Source: Paraburkholderia mimosarum LMG 23256 = NBRC 106338 (GTDB taxonomy: Bacteria; Pseudomonadota; Gammaproteobacteria; Burkholderiales; Burkholderiaceae). Taken from it: a stretch of 64,000 nucleotides of DNA. A model generated the notes under the pieces. That model had not been told where the DNA came from, did no database searches, and worked only from the letters and a program-made list of their open reading frames with translations. The DNA lies in the NCBI RefSeq assembly GCF_000739815.1, contig NZ_BBJJ01000016.1:1-64000 (forward strand). Reading direction: 5' to 3'. Below are positions 36,354 to 47,221 of this stretch, piece by piece (within the stretch, counting starts at the first letter, position 1; every line of letters starts with the position of its first letter). A program made the translations under genes and the position numbers.

Positions 36354-37721
36354 GTGGGAATCATGAAAAAGCTTCGCCTGGCAGCGTACGCTGCGAGTCT
36401 CTTCGCCGTCGCAGGCGTGTTGCCTGCCGTGTCGGCGCAAGCTCAAGGTCTCCCGGCCGGCAATGGCCAGGCAGTGGACACGATCGCCGCAGTGGTCAAT
36501 GACGGCGTGATCACGCAGCGCGAACTCGACGGCCGCGTCGAACTCATCTCGCACCGTTTGCAGCAGCAAAACGCGCCGATCCCGCCCATCGACCAGTTGC
36601 GCTCGCAGGTGCTCAACCAGATGGTGCTGGAGCGCATCCAGCTCCAGAAGGCGAAGGAAGACGGCATCATCGTCGACGACGCCGCCGTGCAACGCACGCT
36701 CGAGCGCCTCGCCCAGGCGAACGGCATGGACCTCGCCACCTACCGCACGCGCATCGAGGCGGCCGGGGTGCCGTGGAGCACGTTCATGCGCGACGCGCGC
36801 ACGGAACTCACGCTCTCGAAGCTGCGCGAGAAGGAAGTGGACAGCCGGATCACGGTTTCCGACGCCGAAGTCGCGAACTACATCGCGAGCCAGCGCGGGC
36901 CGAACGCAGGCCAGACGAGCGACCTGCATTTCCAGCACATCTTCATCAAGGCGCCGCTGAACGCTTCTGAGACCGACATCGAAGCCGCGCAGGCGAAGGC
37001 CAACGCGCTGCTCAAGGAGGCGCAGTCGGGCAGCAAGTTCGAGAGCCTTGCCAAGTCGAACTCGCAGGCGAGCGACGCAGGCAAGGGCGGTGACATGGGC
37101 TTCCAGCCGCAATCGAAGCTGCCGCCCGAGTTCGTGACCGCAGCTTCCACGCTGCGACCGGGCGAAGTGAATCCCTCGGTGATTCGCACCAACGACGGCT
37201 TCGAAATCGTGCGGCTCGTCGAGCGCCGCCAGGGCCAAGGCACGGCCGCCGACGCACCCAAGCTCGTGCAAACACACGTGCGCCACATTCTGCTGCGCGT
37301 GGGCGACGGCATGTCCGAGCCGCAGGCGCGTCAGAAGCTGCTCGAAATCCGCCAGGAGATCGGGGCGGGCGGCGACTTCGCCAAGTTCGCGCGCACCTAT
37401 TCTCAGGACGGCTCCGCCTCGCAGGGCGGCGACCTTGGCTGGATCAGCCCGGGCGAAACCGTGCCCGAATTCGAGCGCGCGATGAACACGCTGCAGGACA
37501 ATCAGCTCAGCGAGCCCGTGCGCACCGAGTATGGCTACCACCTGATCCAGGTGCTGGGCCGCCGCGACGCCGAAGGCTCGATCGCCCAGCAGATGGATCT
37601 CGCACGCCAGGCCATCGGCCAGCGCAAGGCCGAGCAGGCCTACGCCGACTGGCTGCGCCAGTTGCGTGACAGTGCCTACGTCGATTACAAGATCGCGGGC
37701 ATGACGCCGCCGCACAACTGA
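36354..37721 (+). CDS. surA: Periplasmic chaperone and peptidyl-prolyl isomerase SurA
   Basis: A 455-residue periplasmic chaperone for outer-membrane proteins, including LptD encoded just upstream. A Sec signal peptide ([27 protein letters not shown] region) precedes the N-terminal chaperone domain starting [17 protein letters not shown]. Two parvulin domains follow (about 185-285 with [11 protein letters not shown], and about 300-405 with [12 protein letters not shown]). A GTG at 36354 is preferred because GGAG lies 5 bp before it; the ATG at 36363 (MKKLRLAAY) is 14 bp from the same site and remains possible. Confidence 0.93.
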   Translation: MGIMKKLRLAAYAASLFAVAGVLPAVSAQAQGLPAGNGQAVDTIAAVVNDGVITQRELDGRVELISHRLQQQNAPIPPIDQLRSQVLNQMVLERIQLQKAKEDGIIVDDAAVQRTLERLAQANGMDLATYRTRIEAAGVPWSTFMRDARTELTLSKLREKEVDSRITVSDAEVANYIASQRGPNAGQTSDLHFQHIFIKAPLNASETDIEAAQAKANALLKEAQSGSKFESLAKSNSQASDAGKGGDMGFQPQSKLPPEFVTAASTLRPGEVNPSVIRTNDGFEIVRLVERRQGQGTAADAPKLVQTHVRHILLRVGDGMSEPQARQKLLEIRQEIGAGGDFAKFARTYSQDGSASQGGDLGWISPGETVPEFERAMNTLQDNQLSEPVRTEYGYHLIQVLGRRDAEGSIAQQMDLARQAIGQRKAEQAYADWLRQLRDSAYVDYKIAGMTPPHN

Positions 37722-37744
37722 TCGCTTTGGAAAGGATTCGAGCC

Positions 37745-38767
37745 ATGAACACCTCCGCAACGTCGTCGCCGGCTCCGCGGAGGGCGGGCCCGATCCGCAT
37801 TGCCATCACCACCGGCGAACCGGCGGGCGTCGGCCCCGAGCTGACCGCCGCCGCGCTGGCGGGCGCCTCGGTGCACTGGCCCGATGCGCAGTTCGTCGTG
37901 CTCGGCGACAGCGCGCTCATCGAGACCCGCGCGCAAGCCGCTAACGTCGACTGGGCCGCCGTGCTGGCCAGTCAGCCCGTGCAGGTCGAGCATGTCGGGC
38001 TGGCGGCGCCCGCGAAGCCGGGCAAGCTCGACGCCGCTAACGGCCGTTATGTGCTCGCACTGCTCGACCGCGCCATTGACGGCGCGGTGTCCGGCGAGTT
38101 CGACGCGATCGTCACCGCGCCGCTGCAAAAGAGCACCATCAACGACGCCGGCGTGCCGTTCACCGGCCACACCGAATACCTGGCCGAACGCACCCACACG
38201 CCGCGAGTGGTCATGATGCTGGCGGGCACGGGAGCCCGGCCGTTGCGCGTGGCGCTCGCCACCACGCATTTGCCGCTCAAGGACGTATCGGCGGCGCTGA
38301 CCGTCGACGGGCTCGTCGAAACGCTGCGCATCATCGACCATGATCTGCGGCACCATTTCGGTGTGCCGCTGCCGCGCATCCTCGTGACCGGCCTGAACCC
38401 GCACGCGGGCGAGAACGGCTACCTGGGGCGCGAGGAAATCGACACGATTTCGCCGGCGCTGACGGCCGCCGCCGCCGAGGGCATTGACGCTCGCGGCCCG
38501 TATCCCGCCGACACGCTGTTCCAGCCGCGCTACCTCAAGGACGCAGACTGCGTGCTGGCGATGTACCACGACCAGGGCCTGCCGGTCCTGAAATACGCGA
38601 CGTTCGGCGAGGGCATCAACGTCACGCTCGGCTTGCCGATCGTGCGCACCTCGGTCGATCACGGCACCGCGCTCGACCTCGCCGGCACGGGCCGCGCGGA
38701 CGCCGGCAGCCTGATCGCCGCCCTCGACACAGCCGTTTCGATGGCCCGCCACCGGCGCGCCATCTGA
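37745..38767 (+). CDS. pdxA: 4-hydroxythreonine-4-phosphate dehydrogenase PdxA
   Basis: A 340-residue NAD-dependent enzyme of vitamin B6 (pyridoxal phosphate) synthesis. Diagnostic segments are [15 protein letters not shown] near the N-terminus, [26 protein letters not shown], and the metal-binding histidines in [19 protein letters not shown] and [24 protein letters not shown] stands before the ATG at 37745. It lies between surA and rsmA as in E. coli, 15 bp upstream of the latter. Confidence 0.95.
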   Translation: MNTSATSSPAPRRAGPIRIAITTGEPAGVGPELTAAALAGASVHWPDAQFVVLGDSALIETRAQAANVDWAAVLASQPVQVEHVGLAAPAKPGKLDAANGRYVLALLDRAIDGAVSGEFDAIVTAPLQKSTINDAGVPFTGHTEYLAERTHTPRVVMMLAGTGARPLRVALATTHLPLKDVSAALTVDGLVETLRIIDHDLRHHFGVPLPRILVTGLNPHAGENGYLGREEIDTISPALTAAAAEGIDARGPYPADTLFQPRYLKDADCVLAMYHDQGLPVLKYATFGEGINVTLGLPIVRTSVDHGTALDLAGTGRADAGSLIAALDTAVSMARHRRAI

Positions 38768-38782
38768 TTGATTCCAGAGAAG

Positions 38783-39610
38783 ATGTCCAACAGCAGCAGA
38801 CAGCACCAGGGCCACTTTGCGCGCAAGCGCTTCGGCCAGAACTTCCTCGTCGACACGGGCGTGATCGACTCGATCGTCGACGTCATTCGCCCGCAGCGCG
38901 GTGAGCGCATGGTCGAGATCGGGCCGGGCCTCGGCGCCCTCACCGAGCCGCTCATCGAACGCCTCGCCACGCCAGAGTCGCCGTTGCACGCGGTCGAACT
39001 GGACCGCGACCTGATCGCGCGCCTCACTAAAAAGTTCGGCCCGCTCCTCGAGTTGCACGCGGGCGACGCGCTCGCGTTCGACTTCGGCTCGCTCGCGGCG
39101 CCTGGCGAGAAGCCATCGCTGCGCATCGTCGGCAACTTGCCGTACAACATTTCGAGCCCGCTGCTGTTTCATCTCGCCACGTTCGCCGATCGCGTGATCG
39201 ACCAGCACTTCATGCTGCAGAACGAGGTGGTCGAGCGGATGGTGGCAGAGCCGGGCAGCAAGGCGTTCGGCCGCCTTTCGGTGATGCTTCAGTATCGCTA
39301 CGTGATGGACAAGATGCTGGACGTGCCGCCCGAATCGTTCCAGCCGCCGCCGAAGGTGGATTCGGCGATCGTGCGCATGATTCCGTACGCGCCGCACGAA
39401 CTGCCGAAGCTCAACGAAGCCCTGCTCGGCGAACTCGTGACGGCCGCCTTCTCGCAGCGGCGCAAGATGCTGCGCAATACGCTCGGCGACTATCGCGATC
39501 GCCTCGATTTCGACGCGCTCGGTTTCGATCTCGCCCGCCGCGCGGAGGAAGTGCCGGTGGACGAGTACGTGCGCCTCGCTCAGGCGCTGGACGAGGCAAG
39601 CGGCGCCTGA
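38783..39610 (+). CDS. rsmA: 16S rRNA (adenine1518/1519-N6)-dimethyltransferase RsmA (KsgA)
   Basis: A 275-residue methyltransferase that dimethylates two adjacent adenines in helix 45 of 16S rRNA during 30S maturation; loss confers kasugamycin resistance. Motifs: [10 protein letters not shown] at the N-terminus, SAM motif [14 protein letters not shown], catalytic motif [11 protein letters not shown], and the C-terminal [14 protein letters not shown]. The ATG at 38783 ([12 protein letters not shown]) is preferred to an in-frame TTG 15 bp earlier. It ends the lptD operon and converges on panE. Confidence 0.95.
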   Translation: MSNSSRQHQGHFARKRFGQNFLVDTGVIDSIVDVIRPQRGERMVEIGPGLGALTEPLIERLATPESPLHAVELDRDLIARLTKKFGPLLELHAGDALAFDFGSLAAPGEKPSLRIVGNLPYNISSPLLFHLATFADRVIDQHFMLQNEVVERMVAEPGSKAFGRLSVMLQYRYVMDKMLDVPPESFQPPPKVDSAIVRMIPYAPHELPKLNEALLGELVTAAFSQRRKMLRNTLGDYRDRLDFDALGFDLARRAEEVPVDEYVRLAQALDEASGA

Positions 39611-39646
39611 CGTGCCGCGCCGCGTTGCCGGTGCGTTGCCGCTCGC

Positions 39647-40597
39647 TCAGGCTGCCTCGCTGCGTTGTGCTTCATAGGCCTTGAGCTGGCTATAGACGAT
39701 GCGCAGCACCGAAAGGTCGTTCGACGTTTGCCGCGCCGTGCCGCCGCGCCGGATCAGGTCGCCGAGCACATGATCGGCCTCGATGCGCGAACCGTTCTGC
39801 ACGTCGCGCAACATCGAAGCGGTGAGCGGCGAACCCTCGGCGAACAGCATGGCGCGCGAGCGCTCGAGGAAGCTGTCGCGCACGGCGTGGCCGTGCCCGG
39901 CGGCAATCGCGCGGCATTCGGCGAACAGACGCTCGACGGTTGCGGCGCCGTCGGGTGTGGCCAGAATGACGCCAACGGGCGCCCGGAAAAGACAGGTGCT
40001 GCCCGCAAGCGACGCGAGGAACACCCACTTCTCCCACATCTCCTGAAGAATCTTGTCGCTCGCCTTCGCGTGGAAACCGGCGTTGCCGAACTCGTCCGCC
40101 ACGGCTTGCACGCGCGCTGAGACACCGCCACCGAGCTCGCCGAAGGTGATGGCCTGCACGTCGTTGAGATGCACGATTTCGCGCTTGTCATTGAGCGTGG
40201 ACGCAATCAGGCAGACGCCGCCCAGCACCGCCTGCGTGCCGAAGCGCGCCTGCAGCGCCTCCAGATGGCGCATGCCGTTGAGCAGCGGCAGGATCAGCGT
40301 GTTCGGACCGACGGCTGCGGCGAACGAATCGATTGCGTTGTCGAGGTCGTAAGCCTTGCAGCTCAGCAGGACGAGATCGAACGGTTGGCCGCCTTGCGCC
40401 TCTAGCGCTTTGCGGGTGACCGTCTTGATGTCGCGCAGGGTGAGATCGCCAGCCGGACTGCGGATCACGAGGCCGGATTCGCGCAATTGCGCGGCGCGCG
40501 CCTCGCGCACCAGAAACGTCACGTCGCGCCCTGCGGCAGCGAGCCGGCCACCGAAATAGCCGCCCGTCGCACCCGCACCGACTACCAGAATCCGCAT
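39647..40597 (-). CDS. panE: 2-dehydropantoate 2-reductase (ketopantoate reductase)
   Basis: A 316-residue NADPH-dependent reductase producing pantoate for coenzyme A synthesis. The N-terminal Rossmann motif is [30 protein letters not shown] carries the catalytic Lys, and the C-terminal helical domain has [15 protein letters not shown] with the conserved Glu. The start is ATG at 40597 (MRILVVGAG), with GAGGGG 5 bp upstream; an in-frame GTG two codons earlier lies inside that site. Related ApbA-type reductases act on other 2-oxo acids, so substrate is assigned by similarity. Confidence 0.9.
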   Translation of the reverse strand: MRILVVGAGATGGYFGGRLAAAGRDVTFLVREARAAQLRESGLVIRSPAGDLTLRDIKTVTRKALEAQGGQPFDLVLLSCKAYDLDNAIDSFAAAVGPNTLILPLLNGMRHLEALQARFGTQAVLGGVCLIASTLNDKREIVHLNDVQAITFGELGGGVSARVQAVADEFGNAGFHAKASDKILQEMWEKWVFLASLAGSTCLFRAPVGVILATPDGAATVERLFAECRAIAAGHGHAVRDSFLERSRAMLFAEGSPLTASMLRDVQNGSRIEADHVLGDLIRRGGTARQTSNDLSVLRIVYSQLKAYEAQRSEAA

Positions 40598-40698
40598 GTT
40601 CACCCCTCGTTCCTTACGTTCTTTGCTTACATCCCGTCAGCGAACTTGCCCTGGCAAATTCGGGAATGGCGTTCATGCTAGAGCAAATCGGCACATCT

Positions 40699-40712
40699 TG
40701 CCGGCGCCGGCA
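40699..40712. repeat. 14-bp perfect palindrome upstream of gloA
   Basis: TGCCGGCGCCGGCA in the 172-bp gap between panE and gloA. Symmetry suggests a possible operator, but no linked regulator is present. Confidence 0.4.
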
Positions 40713-40769
40713 GGGGCGGTGGGTTTTTGGTACAGTCCGGCTTTTGACGACGGCAAAACGGAGTTCACG

Positions 40770-41156
40770 ATGCGCCTGCTACACACGATGATCCGGGTCG
40801 GCGACCTCGATCGCTCGATCAAGTTCTACACCGAACTGCTCGGCATGAAACTGCTGCGCCGCGAAGACTATCCCGATGGCAAGTTCACGCTGGCCTTCGT
40901 CGGGTACACGGACGAGCGCGACGGCACCGTGATCGAGTTGACGCACAACTGGGACACGGCTTCTTATGATCTCGGCACCGGGTTCGGGCATCTGGCCGTC
41001 GAGGTGGAAGATGCGTATGCGGCCTGCGCGAAGATCAAGGAGCAAGGCGGCACGGTGGTGCGCGAAGCCGGCCCGATGAAGCATGGGACCACGGTGATCG
41101 CGTTCGTGACCGATCCGGATGGGTACAAGATCGAGTTTATTCAGAAGAAGAAGTGA
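40770..41156 (+). CDS. gloA: Lactoylglutathione lyase (glyoxalase I)
   Basis: A 128-residue Ni/Zn-dependent glyoxalase I that converts the methylglyoxal-glutathione hemithioacetal to S-lactoylglutathione. All four metal ligands can be read in their usual contexts: His5 (RLLHTMIRV), Glu in TVIELTHNW, His in GFGHLAVEV and Glu in YKIEFIQKK. Size is that of the short bacterial type. It is the last housekeeping gene on the left of the polysaccharide locus; a 14-bp palindrome (40699-40712) lies upstream. Confidence 0.95.
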   Translation: MRLLHTMIRVGDLDRSIKFYTELLGMKLLRREDYPDGKFTLAFVGYTDERDGTVIELTHNWDTASYDLGTGFGHLAVEVEDAYAACAKIKEQGGTVVREAGPMKHGTTVIAFVTDPDGYKIEFIQKKK

Positions 41157-41224
41157 GATTTCTTCTCGCGACGGCCTCGGCGTATTCATACGCCCGTTTC
41201 GAGAACTGGATAAAACTTTAAATT

Positions 41225-41277
41225 GAATTGACACTCCGCCCAAAAATGAAAAGAAGAATAACGGGCGGCAGTGAATT
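41225..41277. promoter_or_regulatory. Imperfect long inverted repeat overlapping a TTGACA box
   Basis: Outer stem GAATT / AATTC and inner stem CCGCCC / GGGCGG are separated by a small internal loop; the apical loop of 21 nt is A-rich. The left arm contains TTGACA (41228-41233), a consensus -35 hexamer, but the nearest -10-like sequence (about 41256, GAATAA) is at over-long spacing. It could be a protein-binding region or an RNA structure. Confidence 0.4.
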
Positions 41278-41290
41278 CACATATCCTGTT

Positions 41291-41319
41291 CAAGCTCAAA
41301 TCTGAGCATCTATAGCTTG
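41291..41319 (+). promoter_or_regulatory. Mutually exclusive hairpins in the presumed polysaccharide leader
   Basis: GCTCA / TGAGC (41294-41307, AATC loop) overlaps an alternative stem CAAGCT / AGCTTG (41291-41296 with 41314-41319). Only one can form fully, as in attenuation-type leaders. No T-run follows, so no classic terminator is formed. Confidence 0.35.
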
Positions 41320-41818
41320 TGCGAGGCTGCTGATCCGCCAGGATTTATTTATTTCGCATTACTGATTTATGGATGGGTGATCCCGGGATTGTCTGGGTCC
41401 GATTGACTGCAGACCTGATATCGAGATGCATTGCCCGCATCGCAGGAGAGCGTTTCAGACTCTTCCTATATACGCGACGCGTCTGTCAGTTGAGACTTCC
41501 ATTCCTGGTCATTAGCCAGGCCGCGACCTGGCGATTCAGCCCCGCGCGTGCAATTCAGTATCCGGGGTATTCATCGCGATTCTCCCGGATTCGCATCCTC
41601 GTCGTACGTGCGAACGTCTTCGACTTCACTGGGAAATGGCGTGACGTGCAGACAACGTATCGATTCTCTCTTGATTCATCTCTTTCTGATTGTGGATTCA
41701 GGGCGTGGCTGGAACGTTCCCGGATGAACTTGCGGTAAGCAGTGATGGCTGGTCTGCGGCTGTCTTGAAGAGCCGTGTCGGTGGCGACGCGGCCAACTAT
41801 TCATTCGTGGAAGATTTC

Positions 41819-43228
41819 ATGCGCCTGCCTTGTCAAGCCTGTGAAGGAACGTCGCGACGTCGCGGCAACCTGTCCTCTCGTTTGCTCGATATCGCCGTGA
41901 TCGCGTTTGGCGCTTCTTTCGCCTCGCGCTTCGAGGCGAGCGGCAGTCAACCCGGTTATGACAGTGCACTCGTGGCGTTTGCGCTGCTCGGGTCCGTGTT
42001 TCTTTTTCCGGCGTTCGGTCTGTATCGGGTCGCGCACCGGCATTCATTCTGGCATTGCGTTTGTGTTCCCACGCTCGCGTGGATCATTGCGCTCGCAGCG
42101 GCGCTACTGTTCGCTATCGCTTCCCTCGAGCCTTACCGGCCGTCCGGCGATTGGGTTGCGCGATGGGCGCTCTTCTCCGGACTCGGCCTCGTAGTTTGCC
42201 GTTTTGTCGAGCGCGCCCGCAGCGTGCGACGCGTGGAGCGAGCCGCACGCACGCGCGCCGTGGCAATCGTCGGCAGCGGGGCGCACTGCCGTCACCTGCT
42301 GCGCAAGGTTGAAGCGGCAAAGGACTCGACGTATCTCGTCGCGACGATCTTCGACACCGGTCCTGCGACCGGCGTGGCGCCGGGCATCGTGCCGGCATTT
42401 CGCGATCGCGAAGGGTTCGCCGGCTTCGTGCGGCGGCATCACGTGGAAGAAATCTGGCTGGCTTTGCCAGTCTCGGAAGAGAAGACGATTCTCGACTTCA
42501 TCGAGCTTTTTCGCAACGACCTCCTGAACATCCGCTTCATTCCTGACGTGAGCGGGCTCGCGCTGTTCGAAGGCGAAGTGATCGATCTCGACGGCACGTC
42601 TGCTATCAACCTCGTCGGTTCGCCGCTGTCGTCGGATGCCCTTGTCGCGAAGGACATTTTCGATCGCGTGTTTGCGCTGGCCGCCGTGACGGTGCTCATG
42701 CCGCTGCTCCTGATCATCGCGATTGCCGTGAAGCTCTCATCGCCAGGACCAGCGCTCTTCACGCAGCGACGCAAGGGCGCGAACGGCAAGGTCTTCAACA
42801 TCTACAAGTTTCGCAGCATGCGCTTGCACGCCGCGGCGCGTGGCGTCGTCGAGCAGGCAACGCGTAACGACCCGCGCATCACACGCGTGGGAGCTTTCCT
42901 GCGCCGCACGAGCCTCGACGAGTTGCCACAGTTTTTCAATGTGCTGCGCGGCGAAATGTCGGTCGTCGGGCCGCGGCCGCACGCGATCGAGCATGACGCG
43001 CTCTATCAAAACATCGTGGATGGCTATATCCACCGCTATCGCATCAAGCCGGGCATCACCGGCTGGGCACAGGTTAACGGCTTCCGCGGCGAGACCGATC
43101 GCATCGAGAAGATGCGGGGACGCGTCGAACACGACTTGTATTACCTCAGCAACTGGTCCTTCTGGCTCGATATGCGAATTGTCTTCGCAACGGTCTTCAA
43201 GGGACTAGTGCACCGAAACGCCTATTGA
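41819..43228 (+). CDS. Undecaprenyl-phosphate hexose-1-phosphate transferase (WcaJ/BceB-type)
   Basis: A 469-residue polyisoprenyl-phosphate hexose-1-phosphate transferase that starts repeat-unit assembly on undecaprenyl phosphate at the inner membrane, usually with glucose-1-phosphate. N-terminal membrane helices (about 20-140) and a Rossmann-like CoA-binding domain ([15 protein letters not shown]) precede a re-entrant helix (about 280-305) and the catalytic bacterial-sugar-transferase domain. That domain has [43 protein letters not shown] and the C-terminal [15 protein letters not shown]. The ATG at 41819 has GGAAG 5 bp upstream; longer in-frame starts lack one. It resembles BceB of the cepacian locus. 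It heads the operon. Confidence 0.9.
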   Translation: MRLPCQACEGTSRRRGNLSSRLLDIAVIAFGASFASRFEASGSQPGYDSALVAFALLGSVFLFPAFGLYRVAHRHSFWHCVCVPTLAWIIALAAALLFAIASLEPYRPSGDWVARWALFSGLGLVVCRFVERARSVRRVERAARTRAVAIVGSGAHCRHLLRKVEAAKDSTYLVATIFDTGPATGVAPGIVPAFRDREGFAGFVRRHHVEEIWLALPVSEEKTILDFIELFRNDLLNIRFIPDVSGLALFEGEVIDLDGTSAINLVGSPLSSDALVAKDIFDRVFALAAVTVLMPLLLIIAIAVKLSSPGPALFTQRRKGANGKVFNIYKFRSMRLHAAARGVVEQATRNDPRITRVGAFLRRTSLDELPQFFNVLRGEMSVVGPRPHAIEHDALYQNIVDGYIHRYRIKPGITGWAQVNGFRGETDRIEKMRGRVEHDLYYLSNWSFWLDMRIVFATVFKGLVHRNAY

Positions 43229-43260
43229 TTTGCTGGAACGTAGAAGTGGTGAAACGATCG

Positions 43261-44520
43261 ATGAAACCGTTTGCTCATGCCGGGCGCCGGACGCCGCGCG
43301 ACGTCGCCGGGCGCATTGCGGGTGCAAGTGCGGCTATTGCGCTTTGTGCCGCGCTCGGTGGTTGCGCGATCGCGCCTGGCATGCGCATGTCTCTGTCGAA
43401 CGCTGCCACCCTGACGGAGGCGCCGAGCGGGCCCGATACCAGGACCGAGGCCGATGAGTCGATGGGCGGCGGCGGAGGTGTCGCCGGGGTGGGGAGCGGT
43501 GCGCTAGTCGCCAATGCGACCTCCGCTACACCCGAAGTGCCTGTTACCGAACTCAATGTCGAGACGGTGAAGCGCTTCCAGGAGGCGCGCCTGAGACAGC
43601 AGCAGCAGCAGGCCGAACTGCTTTCGGCGGCTCCGCAACCGTATGCGGTCGGCGCTGGCGACGTGTTGCAGATCGTCGTTTGGGATCACCCGGAACTGGC
43701 GGCGGCCATGGGCCCGACGCAGTCGCAGGCGTCCACGCGCCCCGGCGATCCGTTTTCCGGCTTCGTCGTCGACCAGTCCGGCAATCTCACGTTTCCCTAC
43801 GCCGGCACGATGCACGTTGCGGGACTTCGCACAGAGGAAATTCAACGTTTGCTGACGGCGTCGCTTGCGCGCTATTTCGTCAAGCCGCAGGTCACCGTGC
43901 GTATGGCCTCGTACCGCGCCCACGAGGTGTACGTAGACGGCGAGGTGCGCAGCCCCGGTGTGGTCGCGGTGAATGACGTACCTATGTCGCTGTACGAAGC
44001 GATTTCGCGCGCTGGCGGATTCGCTGAGACAGCCGATCAAAGCGACCTCGTACTCGTGCGTGGGAACACATCTCACCGTATCAACCTGACGCAAATGGTG
44101 GCGAGCGGCTTGAGTCCGTCGCGGCTGTACCTCAAGCCCGGGGACATGCTGCGCGTCGTCGCCCGCGACGAAAACGACGTCTACGTAATGGGCGAAGTCA
44201 GCAAGCCGATTGCTGCGATTCCACGCCGCACAGGTCGTATCACGCTCGCGGACGCCATCGCGCAGGCGGGCAGTGTGAATTCGTCGACAGCGGACGCTGC
44301 GCAAATGTTCGTGATCCGCGGTGCGCTGAACGGCAAGCCGGAAGTCTTCCACCTCGACGGACGTTCGCCCGTGGCCATGCTCGTGGCAAAGGAGTTCGAC
44401 CTGCAGCCGAAGGACGTCGTGTACGTCGATGGCAACGGCCTTGTCCGCTTCAACCGCGTGCTGACGTTGCTGATTCCCGCAATCAATGCCGGTTTGACCG
44501 CCGGGCTGGTGGCGAAATGA
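43261..44520 (+). CDS. wza: Polysaccharide export outer-membrane lipoprotein (Wza-type)
   Basis: A 419-residue export channel subunit. The signal sequence ends in a lipobox ALGGC with Cys35 as the acylated residue. After an unusually Gly/Ala/Thr-rich stretch and a Gln-rich helix, the Poly_export domain begins at YAVGAGDVLQIVVWDHPEL, followed by SLBB domains (YRAHEVYVDGEVRSPGVV and ENDVYVMGEVSKPIA). The C-terminal amphipathic helix (RVLTLLIPAINAGLTAGLVAK) would form the outer-membrane pore. The start at 43261 (MKPFAHAGRRT) gives a normal lipoprotein signal. The stop overlaps the phosphatase start by ATGA at 44517-44520. Confidence 0.92.
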   Translation: MKPFAHAGRRTPRDVAGRIAGASAAIALCAALGGCAIAPGMRMSLSNAATLTEAPSGPDTRTEADESMGGGGGVAGVGSGALVANATSATPEVPVTELNVETVKRFQEARLRQQQQQAELLSAAPQPYAVGAGDVLQIVVWDHPELAAAMGPTQSQASTRPGDPFSGFVVDQSGNLTFPYAGTMHVAGLRTEEIQRLLTASLARYFVKPQVTVRMASYRAHEVYVDGEVRSPGVVAVNDVPMSLYEAISRAGGFAETADQSDLVLVRGNTSHRINLTQMVASGLSPSRLYLKPGDMLRVVARDENDVYVMGEVSKPIAAIPRRTGRITLADAIAQAGSVNSSTADAAQMFVIRGALNGKPEVFHLDGRSPVAMLVAKEFDLQPKDVVYVDGNGLVRFNRVLTLLIPAINAGLTAGLVAK

Positions 44521-44960
44521 TCGAGAGCGTTCTGGTCGTTTGCGAGGGCAACATCTGTCGCAGTCCGTTGGCGTGCGCGATGCTCGCGCGTTCGTTGCCC
44601 GGCATCGCCTTCAGTTCGGCGGGAACGCGCGCGCTGGTGGGTGAAAGCGCCGATCCCACCATCGTGGAATTGGCACGCGAACGTGGCGTGCCTCTGGAAG
44701 CACACATGGCATCGCAACTCACCGATGCGCAGGTTCGTGGCGCCGATCTGATCCTCACGATGACGAAGGGGCAACGCGAACAGATCGAACGCAACTGGCC
44801 ATTCGCGCGCGGCAAGGTGTTCCGTCTGATCGAAGTAGAGGGCGTGGACGTCGTCGATCCGTACGGTCGACATCGCGCAACGTTCGATCTGGCCGTGGCA
44901 CAGATCGAACACGGCGTCGCGCATTGGCGCCGCGTCCTGCAGGACAGCAAGATCCATTGA
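44517..44960 (+). CDS. wzb: Low-molecular-weight protein-tyrosine phosphatase (Wzb/BceD-type)
   Basis: A 147-residue LMW-PTP that dephosphorylates the partner tyrosine kinase to permit polymer export. The P-loop is CEGNICRS (nucleophile Cys9, Arg15), and the general acid Asp lies in VDVVDPYGR. The cysteine-based motif starts at the extreme N-terminus, as in Wzb. Translationally coupled to wza; the kinase gene starts 3 bp after its stop. Confidence 0.94.
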   Translation: MIESVLVVCEGNICRSPLACAMLARSLPGIAFSSAGTRALVGESADPTIVELARERGVPLEAHMASQLTDAQVRGADLILTMTKGQREQIERNWPFARGKVFRLIEVEGVDVVDPYGRHRATFDLAVAQIEHGVAHWRRVLQDSKIH

Positions 44961-44963
44961 ATC

Positions 44964-47177
44964 ATGACTCTTCTTAAGAACGATCCGCATGCCAACGCCG
45001 CGGATGATGATGAAATCGACCTCTCGGAGCTCATTGCGGTGCTTCGCGAGAACCTCACCCTGATTGGCATCGTCATGGCGATCGTGTTCGCCCTCGGAGC
45101 GGCTTATGCCTTTCTCGGAGCACCTGTTTATCGCGCTGACGCGATGATCCAGGTGGACGACGACTCGGGCGCGGGTTCGATCAACGACAAACTGGGCGAT
45201 CTTGCGTCGCTGTTCCAATCGAAGGCCACCGCCGACGCGGAGATCGAACTGATTCGCTCGCGCACCGCGATGGCCGAAACGGTCGACCGGCTTCATGTCG
45301 ATATCGACGCGCGGCCCCACTATTTCCCGCTGATCGGTGCGCCTGTTGCGCGCTATCGTGCTCAAGACAGCGACAAACTGCTTTCGCCATTGCTCGGAAT
45401 GAAGCGCTACGCGTGGGGCGGAGAGCGTATTGGCGTGACCCGGTTCGACGTCCCGCGAGAGCTGTATCAGAAGAAGTTTGAACTGACGGCAATTGACGCA
45501 GAGCGATATGAACTGAAAGACCCATCCGGCGACGTTGTCCTCCACGGGCGTGTCGGTGCGGTCGCGAGCGCAAGGACGCAATACGGACCCGTCACGCTCG
45601 AGGTGACGTCTTTGCTGGCACATGCCGGAACGCGCTTCGACCTGAAGCGTTTGTCGACTCAACTGACCGTTGCCGAGTTGCAGAAGAAGCTTGATATCGC
45701 GGAGAAGACGAAACAGTCGGGAATCATCGGCATGAAGCTGGATGGCCCGGACGCGGAGCGCGTGACGGCTATTGTCAATATGGTCGCGAGCCTTTATGTA
45801 CAGCGCAACGTCGATCGCAAGTCGGCGCAAGCGCAACAGATGCTCGATTTTCTCGGCGAGCAGTTGCCCCAGCTGCGCGCCGCCCTCGACCAGGCTGAAG
45901 CCCGCTATAACGCATTTCGCGCGAAGTCTGGGGCGATCGATCTCGATGCCCAGGGCAAGCTGCTGCTGCAATCGGTTGTCGATTCAAAGACTCGCCTCAC
46001 CGAACTCCAGCAACAACGTGCAGATCTCGTGCAGCGCTTCACGGCGTCGCATTCCAGTGTTGCGGCGGTAGATGCGCGCATTGCCGAGCTAGAAGATCAA
46101 CAAGATCAATACGAGAAGCAGGTAGCAGCGTTGCCCGAGACGCAGCAGCAGGCACTGCGGCTCATGCGCGACGTGAAGGTCAACACCGACCTTTATATGA
46201 AATTGCTCGATAGTACCCAGCAGTTGCGCGTGTTGAAGGCGGGGCAGCTCGGCAACGTCCGCACGGTCGACTATGCAGTCGTGCCGGAGGAGCCGGTGAG
46301 GCCGCGGAAAAGTCTGGTACTGCCGCTGGCCTTGGTATCCGGGCTGTTAATTGGATGTGGGATTGCGCTCGCGCGCCGCATGTTCAACCGCGGGCTCGAG
46401 ACCCCATCGGAAATAGAGCGCGCAGTCGATCTTCCGGTACACGCAATCATTTCACACAGCGACAAGGAATTGGCGCTGCGTCAATCTGTGCGCCGCAACC
46501 CCACTAGGCCTGCCGTTCTTGCGGCTGTGTATCCCGATGATGTAGCGGTGGAGGGGATGCGCAGTCTGCGTACGGCAATGCAGTTTGGCGTGCTGAAACC
46601 TGAAAACAACATTGTGATGCTCACGGGGCCGCGGCCGGGCGTCGGCAAGTCGTTTGTGTCCGTGAATCTGGCAACGGTTCTGGCGGCTACGGGCAAGCGC
46701 ATTCTGCTGATCGACGCCGATATGCGGCGCGGCGATGTTCACTTCTACTTCTCGATTGCACGCAAGCGGGGGTTCTCGGATCTCTTGACTGGTTGTGAAC
46801 AGAGAGATGCTATCCACCGCGAAGTGCTACCGAATCTCGATGTCATTACGTCGGGCTCCATACCTGACCGCCCGGCCGAACTCCTCACGCGGGAGCGGCT
46901 TGGAGAAGTGCTGAAGGCGTTGGCGTTGAGTTACGACGTGGTGATTATCGACTCACCGCCCGTGCTCGCGGTCACGGACGCCGTTCTGATCGGTAAGCAC
47001 GCAGGCGCCACTCTGATGGTCGTGCGCCATGGACGCCATTCCGCCGCCGAATTGCGCGAATGTACGCGCCAACTCACGAGCGCCGGTGTCGAGATCGATG
47101 GCCTGCTGCTCACGGATGTACCGGAGCGTGGCGCTTCCTACGGCGCGTATTCGAACTACAGCAAGAAGCCCGATTGA
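44964..47177 (+). CDS. wzc: Wzc/BceF-type polysaccharide co-polymerase and BY tyrosine kinase
   Basis: A 737-residue inner-membrane protein that controls chain length and export. A Wzz domain with two transmembrane helices (about 28-50 and 447-468) flanks a long periplasmic coiled-coil region (about 250-400). The cytosolic BY-kinase domain has Walker [10 protein letters not shown] (Lys562), Walker A' [11 protein letters not shown] and Walker [15 protein letters not shown]. The C-terminal autophosphorylation tail has only three tyrosines (Tyr726, Tyr729, Tyr732). The gene order wza-wzb-wzc matches E. coli group 1 capsules and the bceE-D-F set of cepacian, though bce order differs in detail. 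Confidence 0.94.
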   Translation: MTLLKNDPHANAADDDEIDLSELIAVLRENLTLIGIVMAIVFALGAAYAFLGAPVYRADAMIQVDDDSGAGSINDKLGDLASLFQSKATADAEIELIRSRTAMAETVDRLHVDIDARPHYFPLIGAPVARYRAQDSDKLLSPLLGMKRYAWGGERIGVTRFDVPRELYQKKFELTAIDAERYELKDPSGDVVLHGRVGAVASARTQYGPVTLEVTSLLAHAGTRFDLKRLSTQLTVAELQKKLDIAEKTKQSGIIGMKLDGPDAERVTAIVNMVASLYVQRNVDRKSAQAQQMLDFLGEQLPQLRAALDQAEARYNAFRAKSGAIDLDAQGKLLLQSVVDSKTRLTELQQQRADLVQRFTASHSSVAAVDARIAELEDQQDQYEKQVAALPETQQQALRLMRDVKVNTDLYMKLLDSTQQLRVLKAGQLGNVRTVDYAVVPEEPVRPRKSLVLPLALVSGLLIGCGIALARRMFNRGLETPSEIERAVDLPVHAIISHSDKELALRQSVRRNPTRPAVLAAVYPDDVAVEGMRSLRTAMQFGVLKPENNIVMLTGPRPGVGKSFVSVNLATVLAATGKRILLIDADMRRGDVHFYFSIARKRGFSDLLTGCEQRDAIHREVLPNLDVITSGSIPDRPAELLTRERLGEVLKALALSYDVVIIDSPPVLAVTDAVLIGKHAGATLMVVRHGRHSAAELRECTRQLTSAGVEIDGLLLTDVPERGASYGAYSNYSKKPD

Positions 47178-47221
47178 GGTCCGAAGTCCCACGCGGGCGC
47201 GAACTGCCTAAGGTTGTGTCG

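Larger units (their letters stand above)
41157..41818. other. 662-bp lower-GC region upstream of the polysaccharide operon
   Basis: No convincing gene; a 121-codon open frame (41373-41738) lacks a ribosome site and resembles no family I know. Base composition is visibly more AT-rich than the flanks. It holds a TTGACA at 41228-41233, a large imperfect inverted repeat (41225-41277) and a small hairpin (41294-41307) that competes with a second pairing (41291-41319). The operon promoter and a long leader are expected here. Confidence 0.55.

Noticed and set aside
41373..41738. 121-codon open frame in the polysaccharide leader
   Set aside because: No ribosome site, composition unlike the neighbours, no recognisable domain; better treated as leader DNA.
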